Position numbers and translations under genes: made by a program. Shown in pieces: positions 36,359 through 45,004 of a stretch of 64,000 nt of DNA (position 1 is its first letter; every line of letters begins with the position of its first letter). The notes under the pieces are model-generated. The model was not told the origin of the DNA. It did no database searches and saw only the letters and a program-made list of their open reading frames with translations. The stretch comes from Planctomycetaceae bacterium (lineage in GTDB: Bacteria > Planctomycetota > Phycisphaerae > Sedimentisphaerales > Anaerohalosphaeraceae), in NCBI GenBank assembly GCA_021372945.1, contig JAJFTK010000061.1, positions 1-64,000 of the forward strand. Direction: 5' to 3'.

Positions 36359-38703
36359 TTGACGGACACCGCCTTTGCCGGACAGACCGCTTTGCATGTG
36401 CCGCAGCGGATGCACTTGTCATTATCGATCGCGTGTTTCTCATAGGGCTTCATGGCGATGGCGCCGACGGGGCATTGCTGGGCGCAGATGGTGCATCCAA
36501 TGCAGTCATCGGAAATCGTGTAGGTGATCAACCCTCTGCACTTGGCGGCGGGACAAACTCCCCGAAGATGCGCTTCATATTCGTCGCGGAAGTACTTCAG
36601 CGTCGAAATCACGGGGTTGGGAGCGGTCTTGCCAAGGCCGCAGATGCTTGTATTCTGTATCAATTGAGCCAATTCCAACAGTTTTTCAAGATCCTCGCTT
36701 TTTCCTTTGCCTACACATAACCGTTCCAGGATCTCCAGCATCCGCTTGGTTCCGATCCGGCAGAATGTGCATCGCCCGCACGATTGTCTTTGCGTAAATT
36801 CAAGAAAGTATTTGGCAATATCGACCATGCAATCGGTTTCATCGAGCACCACCATCCCGCCGGAGCCCATAATCGCGCCGGCTTGATGCAGCGATTCGAA
36901 ATCGATCGGAATATCCGCCAAGGAAGCGGGCACGCACCCGCCGGAAGGCCCGCCAATCTGAACGGCCTTCAGTTTGCTCCCGGCCGCAATGCCGCCGCCA
37001 ATCTCGTTGACCACCTGCCGCACGCTCATTCCCATGGGGATCTCGATCAGCCCGCCTCGGGCCACCTTGCCGGCCAGCGCAAAAACTTTGGTACCCTTAC
37101 TTTGCGCCGTACCCAACGCCGAAAAGGATTGCGCCCCGCTGCGGATGATCCAGGGTACGAATGAGTAGGTTTCCACGTTATTGATCAGGGTGGGCATGCC
37201 CCAAAGGCCCTGCCGTGCCGGGTAAGGCGGGCGCAGCCTCGGCGCAGGGCGTTTTCCTTCAATACTCTTCAGGAGTGCCGTTTCCTCGCCGCAGACAAAC
37301 GCCCCCGCTCCGCGGCAAATCGCAAGCTCCAGCGTAAGATCGCTTCCAAGGATATGCTCGCCGAGGTATCCGTTGGCCTTGCACAGTTCAATGGCGTGCG
37401 TCACTCGTTCGATGGCTAAAGGATATTCATCGCGAATGTAGAGATAACCTTTCGCGGCCCCCACCGCGCGGGCGGCAATGACCATCCCCTCCACGATCCT
37501 GAACGGATACGACTCCATCAGCATGCGGTCCATGAACGCCCCGGGGTCGCCTTCGTCGCCGTTACACACGATGTATTTCTGAGACGACTGGGACGTGGCG
37601 ACAGCCTTCCACTTGAGAGAGGTCGCGTATCCTGCACCGCCGCGGCCGCGCAGGCCGGATCGATGGACCTGTTCGATGATCTCGTCGGGCGATAACTGGC
37701 GCACGGCCTTTTCCAGGGCTTCAAATCCGCCGCTGCTTCTATATTCGCCAAGGTCCAGGGGCCCCAGGGTGCCGCAGTGTTCGGTGGCGATTCGCTTTTG
37801 GCGAACCAAAAAATCGGCGACCCATGGATCCCGCATGTCCGCCGGATAACAATCGACCGGCAACGCCAGCGTATCGGTGAGCATGCGGTCCAGCGTATGG
37901 CGGAGCGAATAAGTCAGCCGGCGGACAGGTCCCGGCGGCCGAAAATGCTTGAGCAGGATCGACCTGGCATCCTCGGGTTTGACCTTGACATAAATGGTTC
38001 GCTCTCCGCCGGGCGAAACAATTTCCAAGAGCGGCGTCTGGTAGCACATTCCCACGCAGCCGACGTGTTTGACCCTGACGCGGATCGCGGTGTCCGCTAT
38101 GACCTTCTGAATAGCCGCCAGAAGTTTTCCGCTGCCGCGCGCCACACAGCAGGAACCCAGCCCTATGCGAATCTCGCCTTCAGGCGGTATATCGCCGTCA
38201 TCCCCATGAACGGCGCCTTTGCCGGCTTGTTTCTGCCGGTCCAGGAAATCCGCGATGACGGCACCGATGGTCTCTTGCGTCACATGCCCGTAGGTCACAT
38301 CCCCGATCTGAACCGCCGGCGCCAATGTGCAGCAGCCCAGGCATGCCGCACGGCTCACCGTAAACTGCTGCGAAGCGTCCGTATCCTTGTCACCTTCGAT
38401 CTTGAAGTGCCTGCGAAAGGCTTCATAGACCTGCTCGCCGCCTTTCACATGACAGGCCGTTCCCACGCAAACCTTGATGCAGTGCCGACCCGCCGGCTTG
38501 AACCGAAACTGATCATAGAACGTCGCGATCGACCACAGCGTGGATAGGGCGCATTCGGTCCGCTCGGCCAGCCGCTGCACGGCCTCATGCGGCAGATAGC
38601 CAAAGGCCGCCTGCACCTCCTGCAGCAAGGGCAGGGCATGCCGGGCCTTGCTGCCAACCCGTTCTATGCAGGCATCCACGATGGCCGGATCGAACTTCGT
38701 CAT
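36355..38703 (-). CDS. Fused NuoE-NuoF-type NADH-oxidising flavoprotein
   Basis: The 782-residue protein joins modules that are separate in complex I and in HndABC-type enzymes. Residues 1-155 are NuoE ([2Fe-2S] Cys79, 84, 121, 125). About 175-270 is a second thioredoxin-like [2Fe-2S] domain (GLGSCCVARG, GCVGMC). Next comes NuoF with RGRGGAGYATSLKW (NADH/FMN), CGEETALLKSIEGKRP and the 4Fe-4S SCGRCTFCRIG. Two more [4Fe-4S] motifs close it (CIGCTICAQQCP, CIRCGTCKAVCP). No membrane complex I genes or hydrogenase catalytic subunit are present. Start at 38703 by ATGA overlap. It likely oxidises NADH and passes electrons to the GltD-like partner and ferredoxins nearby. Confidence 0.88.
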   Translation of the reverse strand: MTKFDPAIVDACIERVGSKARHALPLLQEVQAAFGYLPHEAVQRLAERTECALSTLWSIATFYDQFRFKPAGRHCIKVCVGTACHVKGGEQVYEAFRRHFKIEGDKDTDASQQFTVSRAACLGCCTLAPAVQIGDVTYGHVTQETIGAVIADFLDRQKQAGKGAVHGDDGDIPPEGEIRIGLGSCCVARGSGKLLAAIQKVIADTAIRVRVKHVGCVGMCYQTPLLEIVSPGGERTIYVKVKPEDARSILLKHFRPPGPVRRLTYSLRHTLDRMLTDTLALPVDCYPADMRDPWVADFLVRQKRIATEHCGTLGPLDLGEYRSSGGFEALEKAVRQLSPDEIIEQVHRSGLRGRGGAGYATSLKWKAVATSQSSQKYIVCNGDEGDPGAFMDRMLMESYPFRIVEGMVIAARAVGAAKGYLYIRDEYPLAIERVTHAIELCKANGYLGEHILGSDLTLELAICRGAGAFVCGEETALLKSIEGKRPAPRLRPPYPARQGLWGMPTLINNVETYSFVPWIIRSGAQSFSALGTAQSKGTKVFALAGKVARGGLIEIPMGMSVRQVVNEIGGGIAAGSKLKAVQIGGPSGGCVPASLADIPIDFESLHQAGAIMGSGGMVVLDETDCMVDIAKYFLEFTQRQSCGRCTFCRIGTKRMLEILERLCVGKGKSEDLEKLLELAQLIQNTSICGLGKTAPNPVISTLKYFRDEYEAHLRGVCPAAKCRGLITYTISDDCIGCTICAQQCPVGAIAMKPYEKHAIDNDKCIRCGTCKAVCPAKAVSVK

Positions 38704-40451
38704 TTGGCCCCGATGCAGAAAAGATTTGTCTTGGCACGGATGTAGATGCGTCCTTCGGCAAAGGCCGGAGTTGCAAAGCATGGCTCATTGATGCTGCACC
38801 GCCCGATTTCTTTATAAGCGCCTGCCGCATCAGCAATGACCATCGTACCGGTCGTGCTCAGCAGGTACAGTCTGCCTGCGGCCAGCGAGGGAGAGGCCTC
38901 AAATTGCAGCTTCAATGACGCGCTGAAGGCCTTGCTGCCGTCAGCGACCTTATAGCAGCTAAGTTCTCCGCCGCTGTCCAGTGTCCAGATGTACGGGCCG
39001 TCAGCGATCGGGCTGCAGATGTCCGGCATAGCCCCATCCGCCTGCCAGGCAATCGCTGCCGTCAGATTGCCCGATGCGCCCGTTGCCTCGATGGCCACCA
39101 ATTTCTGGTATGGCTCAAGTGCAAAGATCCGATTATCCGCGACGATCGGAGTCGATGCGATATCGCCTTCAACAGATTCGATTTTAAACATCTCGCGACC
39201 GGTCTTCGGTTCGTACGCGATGACAAAAGGCGAAGCAGCCGTCAACACACAATCTATCCCCGCTACCCGCGCAACGGTTGGAGAGGACCAGGAATTGGGT
39301 ACCGGCCGCGGCGTCTGCCATTTGATTTGGCCCGTTTGCCAGTCAAACGCGATAAGCCTGCTTTGGCCCGGCTCGCTTCCCACATCCCACTGCACGATCA
39401 CGGCATCTTCGTAAAAAGTGAGTGAGGATGCATAGCCGTACATGCTGTCCGGAATGCCAAGGCTCTTTTGCCACAGCAAGCGTCCGTTCACGGTAAAACA
39501 AGCGATGTCCCCGCCGGCAAATATTGCACAAACCCGCCTGCCGTCCGTCACGGGGGTGCTGGCCGCATAACCGGTATCTTCAGAGATATTCATGTCCGCG
39601 CGGCCGGTCTTATCCGCGACCGCAACGTCCCCGGTCCAGAGCAGTTTGCCCGTATCGGCATCAAAGCAGAAGACCTGTTGCTGATCTGCATTGGCACCGG
39701 TTACATAAATGCGATTTTGCCACACCACCGGTGAACTGTGTCCTTCCAGCGGGATGGAGGATTTCCATTTAATGTTCTTACCGCCTGCACTATCCCAATC
39801 GATCGGAATATCCTTAAATGGAGAAATCCCCAGCCCCTGCGGGCCGCGAAAGCATGGCCATTGATTCACGATCTCATCCATCGCGGCAAAGGACCTGTCT
39901 TCTTCGAGTGCCGGCCCTCCCGCCGCCTGCTTGTCAGCATCACCGTTTTGCAGCTTCATTTTTGCCGGCGTATATAAACTCCAGAAAAGTGAGCCGCTTG
40001 CCGCGATGACCAGGGAAAACGTTAATGCCGTGCGGATCCTGCGAGCGGTTGTGATCTGTTCCGCTTTTCGATCCACGCGCTGGCAGGGCAGCGGCAGCCT
40101 GTTGTAACCACCGGACCAGATCAGGGCCCCGACGCACAATGCCGCGGCGCCGACCAGCAGAAACGTACCCCTTTTCAGGAACTGCAGTCTGGCCAATTGA
40201 TCCCTGCGCAGCCGTGCATCCAATACGACGATTTCCTGAGACAGTGTCTGGTCGGCCGGATACGCCTTGGCCTGCTCCTTCATTTTTTCAAGTGCGGCCG
40301 CGTCCCGCGGATCCGTAACATGATAGCGATACAGGTGGACACCCAGCAAAGCAGCAATAACCACGGCGAATACGCCCCCTACGATCGCTGTGCCTATGGC
40401 CGCCTGGTAACCCGCGATGCCGTAACGTCCGATTGCCGTTTCACGATCCAC
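38700..40451 (-). CDS. Membrane-anchored PQQ-like beta-propeller protein
   Basis: The 583-residue protein has three predicted membrane helices (about 16-40, 94-112 and 142-160) with a short helical segment between, then a propeller starting QWPCFRGPQGLGIS. Blade ends such as CFDADTGKLLWTGD and AFDWQTGQIKWQTP are clear. It starts with GTG, preceded by GGAGG inside the end of the NapH-like gene (11-base overlap). The propeller should face the periplasm. Its position between the NapH-like protein and the NADH module suggests a membrane partner of the redox chain; no catalytic motif is seen. Confidence 0.8.
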   Translation of the reverse strand: MDRETAIGRYGIAGYQAAIGTAIVGGVFAVVIAALLGVHLYRYHVTDPRDAAALEKMKEQAKAYPADQTLSQEIVVLDARLRRDQLARLQFLKRGTFLLVGAAALCVGALIWSGGYNRLPLPCQRVDRKAEQITTARRIRTALTFSLVIAASGSLFWSLYTPAKMKLQNGDADKQAAGGPALEEDRSFAAMDEIVNQWPCFRGPQGLGISPFKDIPIDWDSAGGKNIKWKSSIPLEGHSSPVVWQNRIYVTGANADQQQVFCFDADTGKLLWTGDVAVADKTGRADMNISEDTGYAASTPVTDGRRVCAIFAGGDIACFTVNGRLLWQKSLGIPDSMYGYASSLTFYEDAVIVQWDVGSEPGQSRLIAFDWQTGQIKWQTPRPVPNSWSSPTVARVAGIDCVLTAASPFVIAYEPKTGREMFKIESVEGDIASTPIVADNRIFALEPYQKLVAIEATGASGNLTAAIAWQADGAMPDICSPIADGPYIWTLDSGGELSCYKVADGSKAFSASLKLQFEASPSLAAGRLYLLSTTGTMVIADAAGAYKEIGRCSINEPCFATPAFAEGRIYIRAKTNLFCIGAK

Positions 40452-41748
40452 GGATGCCTGCCTCCATTATTTTTTCTGCTTTGATTCTATTCTGCATGCG
40501 ATGGTGCGGGCAGGCGTTAAAACATCTGCCGCATGCGAGGCAGCCGCTCCGGTGCGGCTCGTAGGAGTGGCGCCGCCAGAAAACACTGTTGAGGATCAGC
40601 GAGCCGCCCGCAACCAGCCCCATCCAGCCGCCCGCCAGCGACGCGCCGATCGCAAACTGATGCACCTTATCGTCGGCCTCGCGATAGACGTGCTCCATGC
40701 TGATGCCGCTGGCCTGAAAGGCTTGAACCTCATCGCTCATTCTGTGTCCCTGCTCGTTCTGGAACTGCCGCACCTCGCCGGCCAGCTCAACCGCCGGATC
40801 AAGCGCCGCCAATTTGGGATGCGCCAAATACCCCAGCGCCGCCCCGCCGGCAATCAGTACCGGCAGCAGGAGAATGTAAAGGAGCAAGCGTCTGGATCCG
40901 GGAGCATGTTCCGAGGTCGGCCATTCTTCCGTCGGCTTTTGAATGGCGCCGAACGGGCAGGCATCCTCACACAGCCGACAATGGATGCACTCGTCCGGCG
41001 TAATCGTCACCTGCTGCCGCGAAATCCGGCTAACCTGCCGGAGAATGATGCCGAGCGGACACAGGAATCGGCAGTATGGACGTCCCACGAACAACGCCAG
41101 CGCCAGCGTTAGAATGCTCACGGTCCACATCGTTGGACTGGCCGTAAACCTGAAAAAAGCAACCAGCGGATCGTAACGGCAGATGATAAATGCGCTGCCT
41201 AAAGCCGCGTAAAGAACCGCCAAAGACAAATACAGCCACGCCGCTAAGCGTAAAGAGCTTTCCAGCCAAACCGGGATGCGGATGGGTTTAAGCAGGACAA
41301 TATCCTGCAACGCCCCCAGCGGGCACACGCCGGCGCAAAATGACCTGCCGAAAAAAATCGCCGCCGCGATCGGCAAAAAGAAAAAGGCCGTCACAAACCA
41401 CGGGATCGCATAAGCATGATCAAAAAGAGCATACGTCACATTGCCGATCGCGCCGATCGGGCAGATGCATCCGCGGCGCCAAAAGCCAAAGTACAAGAGC
41501 GAAAACACCATCAAGGCAACGATGCCCTTGCGCGACCTTTTCTTAAGCGACAGCCACGCCGCCAGACCCAAAGCCGCGACAAGAACGGCAACATCCAAAA
41601 ACGCCAGCCATTCGCCTCGGGCGGCAGGCTCGGTGACGGTTGGAATGCTGTAGCCGCTGTCAAATTCCGGCGGCGGAAATCGCTGAACAGCGAATCCGTT
41701 CACGGCCACCCATACCGCCATGCATGATAAGACCAAACCTCTGCTCAT
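40441..41748 (-). CDS. NapH/MauN-type membrane ferredoxin
   Basis: The 435-residue protein has about six membrane helices and several iron-sulfur motifs: CICPIGAIGN, CAGVCPLGALQD, CRFLCPLGIILR (CxxxCP signatures), CIHCRLCEDACPFGAI and a C-terminal CLACGRCFNACPH. This layout matches the NapH/MauN/NosR-C group, which carry electrons between quinol or cytoplasmic donors and periplasmic acceptors. An unusual coiled segment (about 315-355) lies between the last helices. The ATG overlaps the stop of the ferredoxin gene upstream (ATGA), the usual NapG-NapH pairing. Confidence 0.85.
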   Translation of the reverse strand: MSRGLVLSCMAVWVAVNGFAVQRFPPPEFDSGYSIPTVTEPAARGEWLAFLDVAVLVAALGLAAWLSLKKRSRKGIVALMVFSLLYFGFWRRGCICPIGAIGNVTYALFDHAYAIPWFVTAFFFLPIAAAIFFGRSFCAGVCPLGALQDIVLLKPIRIPVWLESSLRLAAWLYLSLAVLYAALGSAFIICRYDPLVAFFRFTASPTMWTVSILTLALALFVGRPYCRFLCPLGIILRQVSRISRQQVTITPDECIHCRLCEDACPFGAIQKPTEEWPTSEHAPGSRRLLLYILLLPVLIAGGAALGYLAHPKLAALDPAVELAGEVRQFQNEQGHRMSDEVQAFQASGISMEHVYREADDKVHQFAIGASLAGGWMGLVAGGSLILNSVFWRRHSYEPHRSGCLACGRCFNACPHHRMQNRIKAEKIMEAGIRGS

Positions 41749-42305
41749 GCCCGCCCCTTGATCAAGTACGGCGCCGAGGCGGCAACACGCTTAAACGCCC
41801 GGCCGGGACAGGCGACCGCGATGGCGCATTCGTTGCAGCCAAGACAGCGGTCATGGCGCACCTGCAGGAACAGCGACCCATTGCCAAACGCCCCGCATCC
41901 TTTCACGCACTTGCCGCAGCCGTTGCACAGCGGCTCTCGGATGGTGTATTGAAAGTATGGATCTTCGACATACGTCCGCTCGATCGCCGCGCGGGGACAA
42001 AGCTGGTTTTCGGCAGCGGTCGTCAGGGCTTTCGGCTCCGGCACAAAATAGCCGGTGCACAGGTCGCAATACCCGCACATCGCGTAGGCATGCACGCATT
42101 TGACGGCCGATTCATTCAGCACGCAATGCGTTGCGCAATTGCCGCAGGCGATGCACTTGGCCGGGTCGATCTGCCAGACCAGGTTTTCCCGCCGTGATCG
42201 CGCGAATAAAGACGCCGCCCCCGCCCCCAGCACCGACAATACGGAAGCCCAAATCCCATCCCGCAAGAAATCCCTGCGACGCAGATGATCAGGTGTTTTG
42301 GCCAT
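41745..42305 (-). CDS. MauM/NapG-type 4Fe-4S ferredoxin with twin-arginine signal
   Basis: The 186-residue protein begins with a twin-arginine leader (RRRDFLRDG followed by a hydrophobic stretch), so it should be exported folded. It carries four cysteine clusters: CIACGNCATHC, CGYCDLC, CNGCGKCVKGC and CLGCNECAIAVACP, matching the four [4Fe-4S] arrangement of MauM/NapG proteins. It overlaps the NapH-like gene downstream by ATGA and the small protein gene upstream by 17 bases. It is the likely periplasmic acceptor of the membrane ferredoxin. Confidence 0.85.
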   Translation of the reverse strand: MAKTPDHLRRRDFLRDGIWASVLSVLGAGAASLFARSRRENLVWQIDPAKCIACGNCATHCVLNESAVKCVHAYAMCGYCDLCTGYFVPEPKALTTAAENQLCPRAAIERTYVEDPYFQYTIREPLCNGCGKCVKGCGAFGNGSLFLQVRHDRCLGCNECAIAVACPGRAFKRVAASAPYLIKGRA

Positions 42306-42534
42306 CGTTGCCTTCTTTAAGAAACTCTTTCACAGACAGCGCCCGCGGAAGACTGCAATTTTCCAGGGAGCCGCAGGTCCGACAGCCGGTGCGCGGATCA
42401 GCGCACGCCGTCTCAGGGCTTTGACGCCGCCGCGACAGGTGCGCCCATACGCAAGCGATGCCCGCCAGCACGGCTCCTCTGAGAGTCGCGCTAAGCCATT
42501 GCCTGCGGGTTGATAAGGTATTTTCAAAACCCAT
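42289..42534 (-). CDS. Small cysteine-rich twin-arginine/membrane protein
   Basis: The 81-residue protein starts with STRRQWLSATLRG and one hydrophobic segment, resembling a twin-arginine anchor. The short tail has five Cys (CADPRTGCRTCGSLENC), which could bind a metal or cluster. The gene overlaps the NHL-type gene's stop by one base (TAATG) and the ferredoxin gene by 17, so translation is probably coupled. I do not recognise a family; its tight packing argues it is real and part of the redox system. Confidence 0.7.
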   Translation of the reverse strand: MGFENTLSTRRQWLSATLRGAVLAGIACVWAHLSRRRQSPETACADPRTGCRTCGSLENCSLPRALSVKEFLKEGNDGQNT

Positions 42535-43541
42535 TATTTCTTCTCAAAAACTCTGACGCTGTTTTGCAGCATGTCCAGAACATACACACGGCCGGCAGCG
42601 TCAACCGCCGCATCGAATCCCTGCTGACCGCACTGCTCGGGCGATTGACAGATGCGCATGGGTTCGGTTCGTCCCAATTGCTCCGGCCCAGCCACAATGC
42701 CGATCAGCTCGCCTTCCGGGTCATAGAGCTTCACACGGATAAGGCCCTTCTCACACGTGACAAAGTTCCCATCGGATAGAACGACCATGCTGACCGGGTT
42801 GCAGCAGCCGCTGAAACCATCCACCTCGACCGACGTTTTACCCCAATGCCATTCGCGGTCGCCGTTGGGAGTATAAGCCTCGACCCAATGACGTCCCGGA
42901 TTGACGACCCTCAACAGCCCATCCGGATACATCGCGATATCAAAATAGGGACTCGGCACCACGATGCCCGGAACGTTTCGGCGCGTCTCCTTTGCGCCGA
43001 TGCGGTTCACGACCAGCCCCTGGCGGTCAAATCTCCATACCAGCTTGTTGACCGCATCGGCGGCATAGACATTATCTTTATCCATCGCAATGGAGGTCAT
43101 TAACGCATTCTCAGCCGGAGCGTTCCAATGCCGCTGAATGACGCCATCTGCGTCGGCCAGGGCCAGGTGATCGGTCAAGCCAAGGATGAGGGTCCCATCG
43201 TTATCGATTTGGATACAGGTCGGTTCCCGCGGCAGCTCGATCTCTTTCTTTTTGCCTTCCTCCAAAATGGCCAGTTTCGAATCGCCAACGACATAGAGCT
43301 TGCCGAAGCCTGCGGCGACCGCACGGCTTTGCTGCAAACCCGTCTGAATCGGCTCCCCGACCGCCCGATATACGAGCATCGCCGGATCGATCTTCGAGTA
43401 CTGCTCGATGTCATAGGAGTATTCGGGCCCGAGTTTGCGCAAAAATAGAGATTCGCTCCGCGCCGCGAATATCACGATGACGGCCAATACCGCAATAGGC
43501 GCCAGCAGCCAGATCGGTGTTGGTATTTTTCCCTTTTTCAT
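42534..43541 (-). CDS. Membrane-anchored NHL-type beta-propeller protein
   Basis: The 335-residue protein has one N-terminal anchor (IWLLAPIAVLAVIVIFAA) and an NHL/SMP-30-like six-bladed propeller. Repeats such as TCIQIDNDGTLILG, TSIAMDKDNVYAADAVNKLVWRFD and AAVDAAGRVYVLDMLQNSVRVF show this. It should face the periplasm. It overlaps the small Cys-rich gene by one base. NHL proteins usually bind partners or small molecules; no role is shown here. Confidence 0.8.
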   Translation of the reverse strand: MKKGKIPTPIWLLAPIAVLAVIVIFAARSESLFLRKLGPEYSYDIEQYSKIDPAMLVYRAVGEPIQTGLQQSRAVAAGFGKLYVVGDSKLAILEEGKKKEIELPREPTCIQIDNDGTLILGLTDHLALADADGVIQRHWNAPAENALMTSIAMDKDNVYAADAVNKLVWRFDRQGLVVNRIGAKETRRNVPGIVVPSPYFDIAMYPDGLLRVVNPGRHWVEAYTPNGDREWHWGKTSVEVDGFSGCCNPVSMVVLSDGNFVTCEKGLIRVKLYDPEGELIGIVAGPEQLGRTEPMRICQSPEQCGQQGFDAAVDAAGRVYVLDMLQNSVRVFEKK

Positions 43542-43588
43542 AGAAGCCTCAGTATATCCGAAAAAACCGCCTCAAACAAGCAAATGAC

Positions 43589-44983
43589 CTATTCTCCTAC
43601 ATTCAGACAGACCAGAGTAGTTAAATCGCGTACAAGCAATCGTCCATCGGCAAACGCCATCGGACCCCAGCATTCATGTCCTTCAAGGACCTTTGCTTTC
43701 GCCAGAAGGCTGAACCGCTCCGGTTTGGCTTCAATTATTGACAAAGTGCCCTCGTCGTTGAGAGCGTACAGTAGGTCATTGACAACAAGATACGGACCCA
43801 GGCCGAATTTATTCTCCGATCCGCTTGTCCAGGCAACCTTGCCGTTCAAATCCATGCAGACAAGCTCTTCGTTCGGCCTGACGCCGTAGATATAGCCGTT
43901 ATAAAAGATCGGCGTCTGCTGGTCGGCTCCGAATACCTCCGGCGGCAATTTAAAAAGCACTTGGGGTTCGATTCGCGAATCCTTCTCCTCCATCTGCAGC
44001 ATCATACTGCCCTTATTATACCCGGCCGATAGGAAGATCCTGCCCTGGCCGGCATCAACAGGCGTCGGGACATTGACGCGCAAATACCATTCCGACGTCT
44101 GCCACAGCAGTTGGCCATTTTCGGCGTCCACCGCCGCGACGCCTCCGCTGCCGGCATAGACGTATATGTGTTTGCCCGCGAATTCCACAGGAAGAATTGA
44201 ACAATGCGTCATCTGCCAGCCCATCGTATTCGGACATGTCCAGGCAACATCGCCGGAAGCACAATCAATGGACAGCATCAACGCCTTTGTGCCGGCCGGC
44301 GCGATGATCGCTTTATTGTCAACGATCAGCGGGCATTGCCCCGCGTACCAGAGCGGCTCTTTGGTGCCGAACTGTTTGACCAGGTCGAGCATCCATTTCA
44401 GTTCGCCCGTCTTTGCATCCAGGCACGTCACATGACACCTGGGACCCATGGTAACAACAAAATCGTCATTCACCGCCGGGACCGTTCTGCTCATCCCGTG
44501 ATTGCGTTTGATCTTCACTGGGTAACTGTAACGCCAGATCTCTTTGCCGTCGTCCAGCGAAAAACATCGGATCGCGTCGCATTGCCTCTGCGCATCATAG
44601 TCGATCAGGTACACCCGCCCGTTATGCACCGCAGGCGCCGCATAGCCTTCGCCCAGCGTCAACTGCCAAAGCTTTTTTGGCCCCTGGGCGGCCCATTGTC
44701 TTGCCAACTCCACATCGGTATGGAAGACGCCATTTCGCTGAGGTCCGCGAAATCCGGGCCAGCTTGCAGTTGATGCGGACGGCGATCCATCAAACGTTTC
44801 CAGCTTCCCTTCGAGGTCATTCGAGGCTGCCGCCGTTTCTTCAGCGGCCGGCTCGGGCCTGCCGTCCAATCCGGCCACACGCGGCTCAACCCGGAAATCC
44901 CGGTATTTGTGAATCCACACCGATACAAGCAAACTCAGTATCAGGCAGGATAACAGCGGCACGATCAATATTTTTATTTTCAT
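43589..44983 (-). CDS. Membrane-anchored PQQ-like beta-propeller protein (third WPxxRGP copy)
   Basis: The 464-residue protein has an N-terminal membrane anchor (ILIVPLLSCLILSLLVSVW), a low-complexity Ala/Glu linker, then SWPGFRGPQRNGVF and propeller blades (CFSLDDGKEIWRYSY, CLDAKTGELKWML, AVDAENGQLLWQTS). It is paralogous in layout to the two other propellers in this run. It lies between the ABC permease (21 bases upstream) and the NHL protein (47 bases downstream). Confidence 0.82.
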   Translation of the reverse strand: MKIKILIVPLLSCLILSLLVSVWIHKYRDFRVEPRVAGLDGRPEPAAEETAAASNDLEGKLETFDGSPSASTASWPGFRGPQRNGVFHTDVELARQWAAQGPKKLWQLTLGEGYAAPAVHNGRVYLIDYDAQRQCDAIRCFSLDDGKEIWRYSYPVKIKRNHGMSRTVPAVNDDFVVTMGPRCHVTCLDAKTGELKWMLDLVKQFGTKEPLWYAGQCPLIVDNKAIIAPAGTKALMLSIDCASGDVAWTCPNTMGWQMTHCSILPVEFAGKHIYVYAGSGGVAAVDAENGQLLWQTSEWYLRVNVPTPVDAGQGRIFLSAGYNKGSMMLQMEEKDSRIEPQVLFKLPPEVFGADQQTPIFYNGYIYGVRPNEELVCMDLNGKVAWTSGSENKFGLGPYLVVNDLLYALNDEGTLSIIEAKPERFSLLAKAKVLEGHECWGPMAFADGRLLVRDLTTLVCLNVGE

Positions 44984-45004
44984 GCAGTTTTCTTTCCTGC
45001 GTAC

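Noticed and set aside
36355..38703. Part of a respiratory complex I operon
   Set aside because: No nuoA-D, G-N membrane or core subunit genes are present; only NuoE and NuoF modules exist, in a fused form.
33567..44983. True PQQ-dependent quinoprotein dehydrogenases
   Set aside because: The propellers show structural blade repeats but no visible PQQ-ligand or catalytic Asp pattern and no pqq synthesis genes, so enzyme activity is not claimed.
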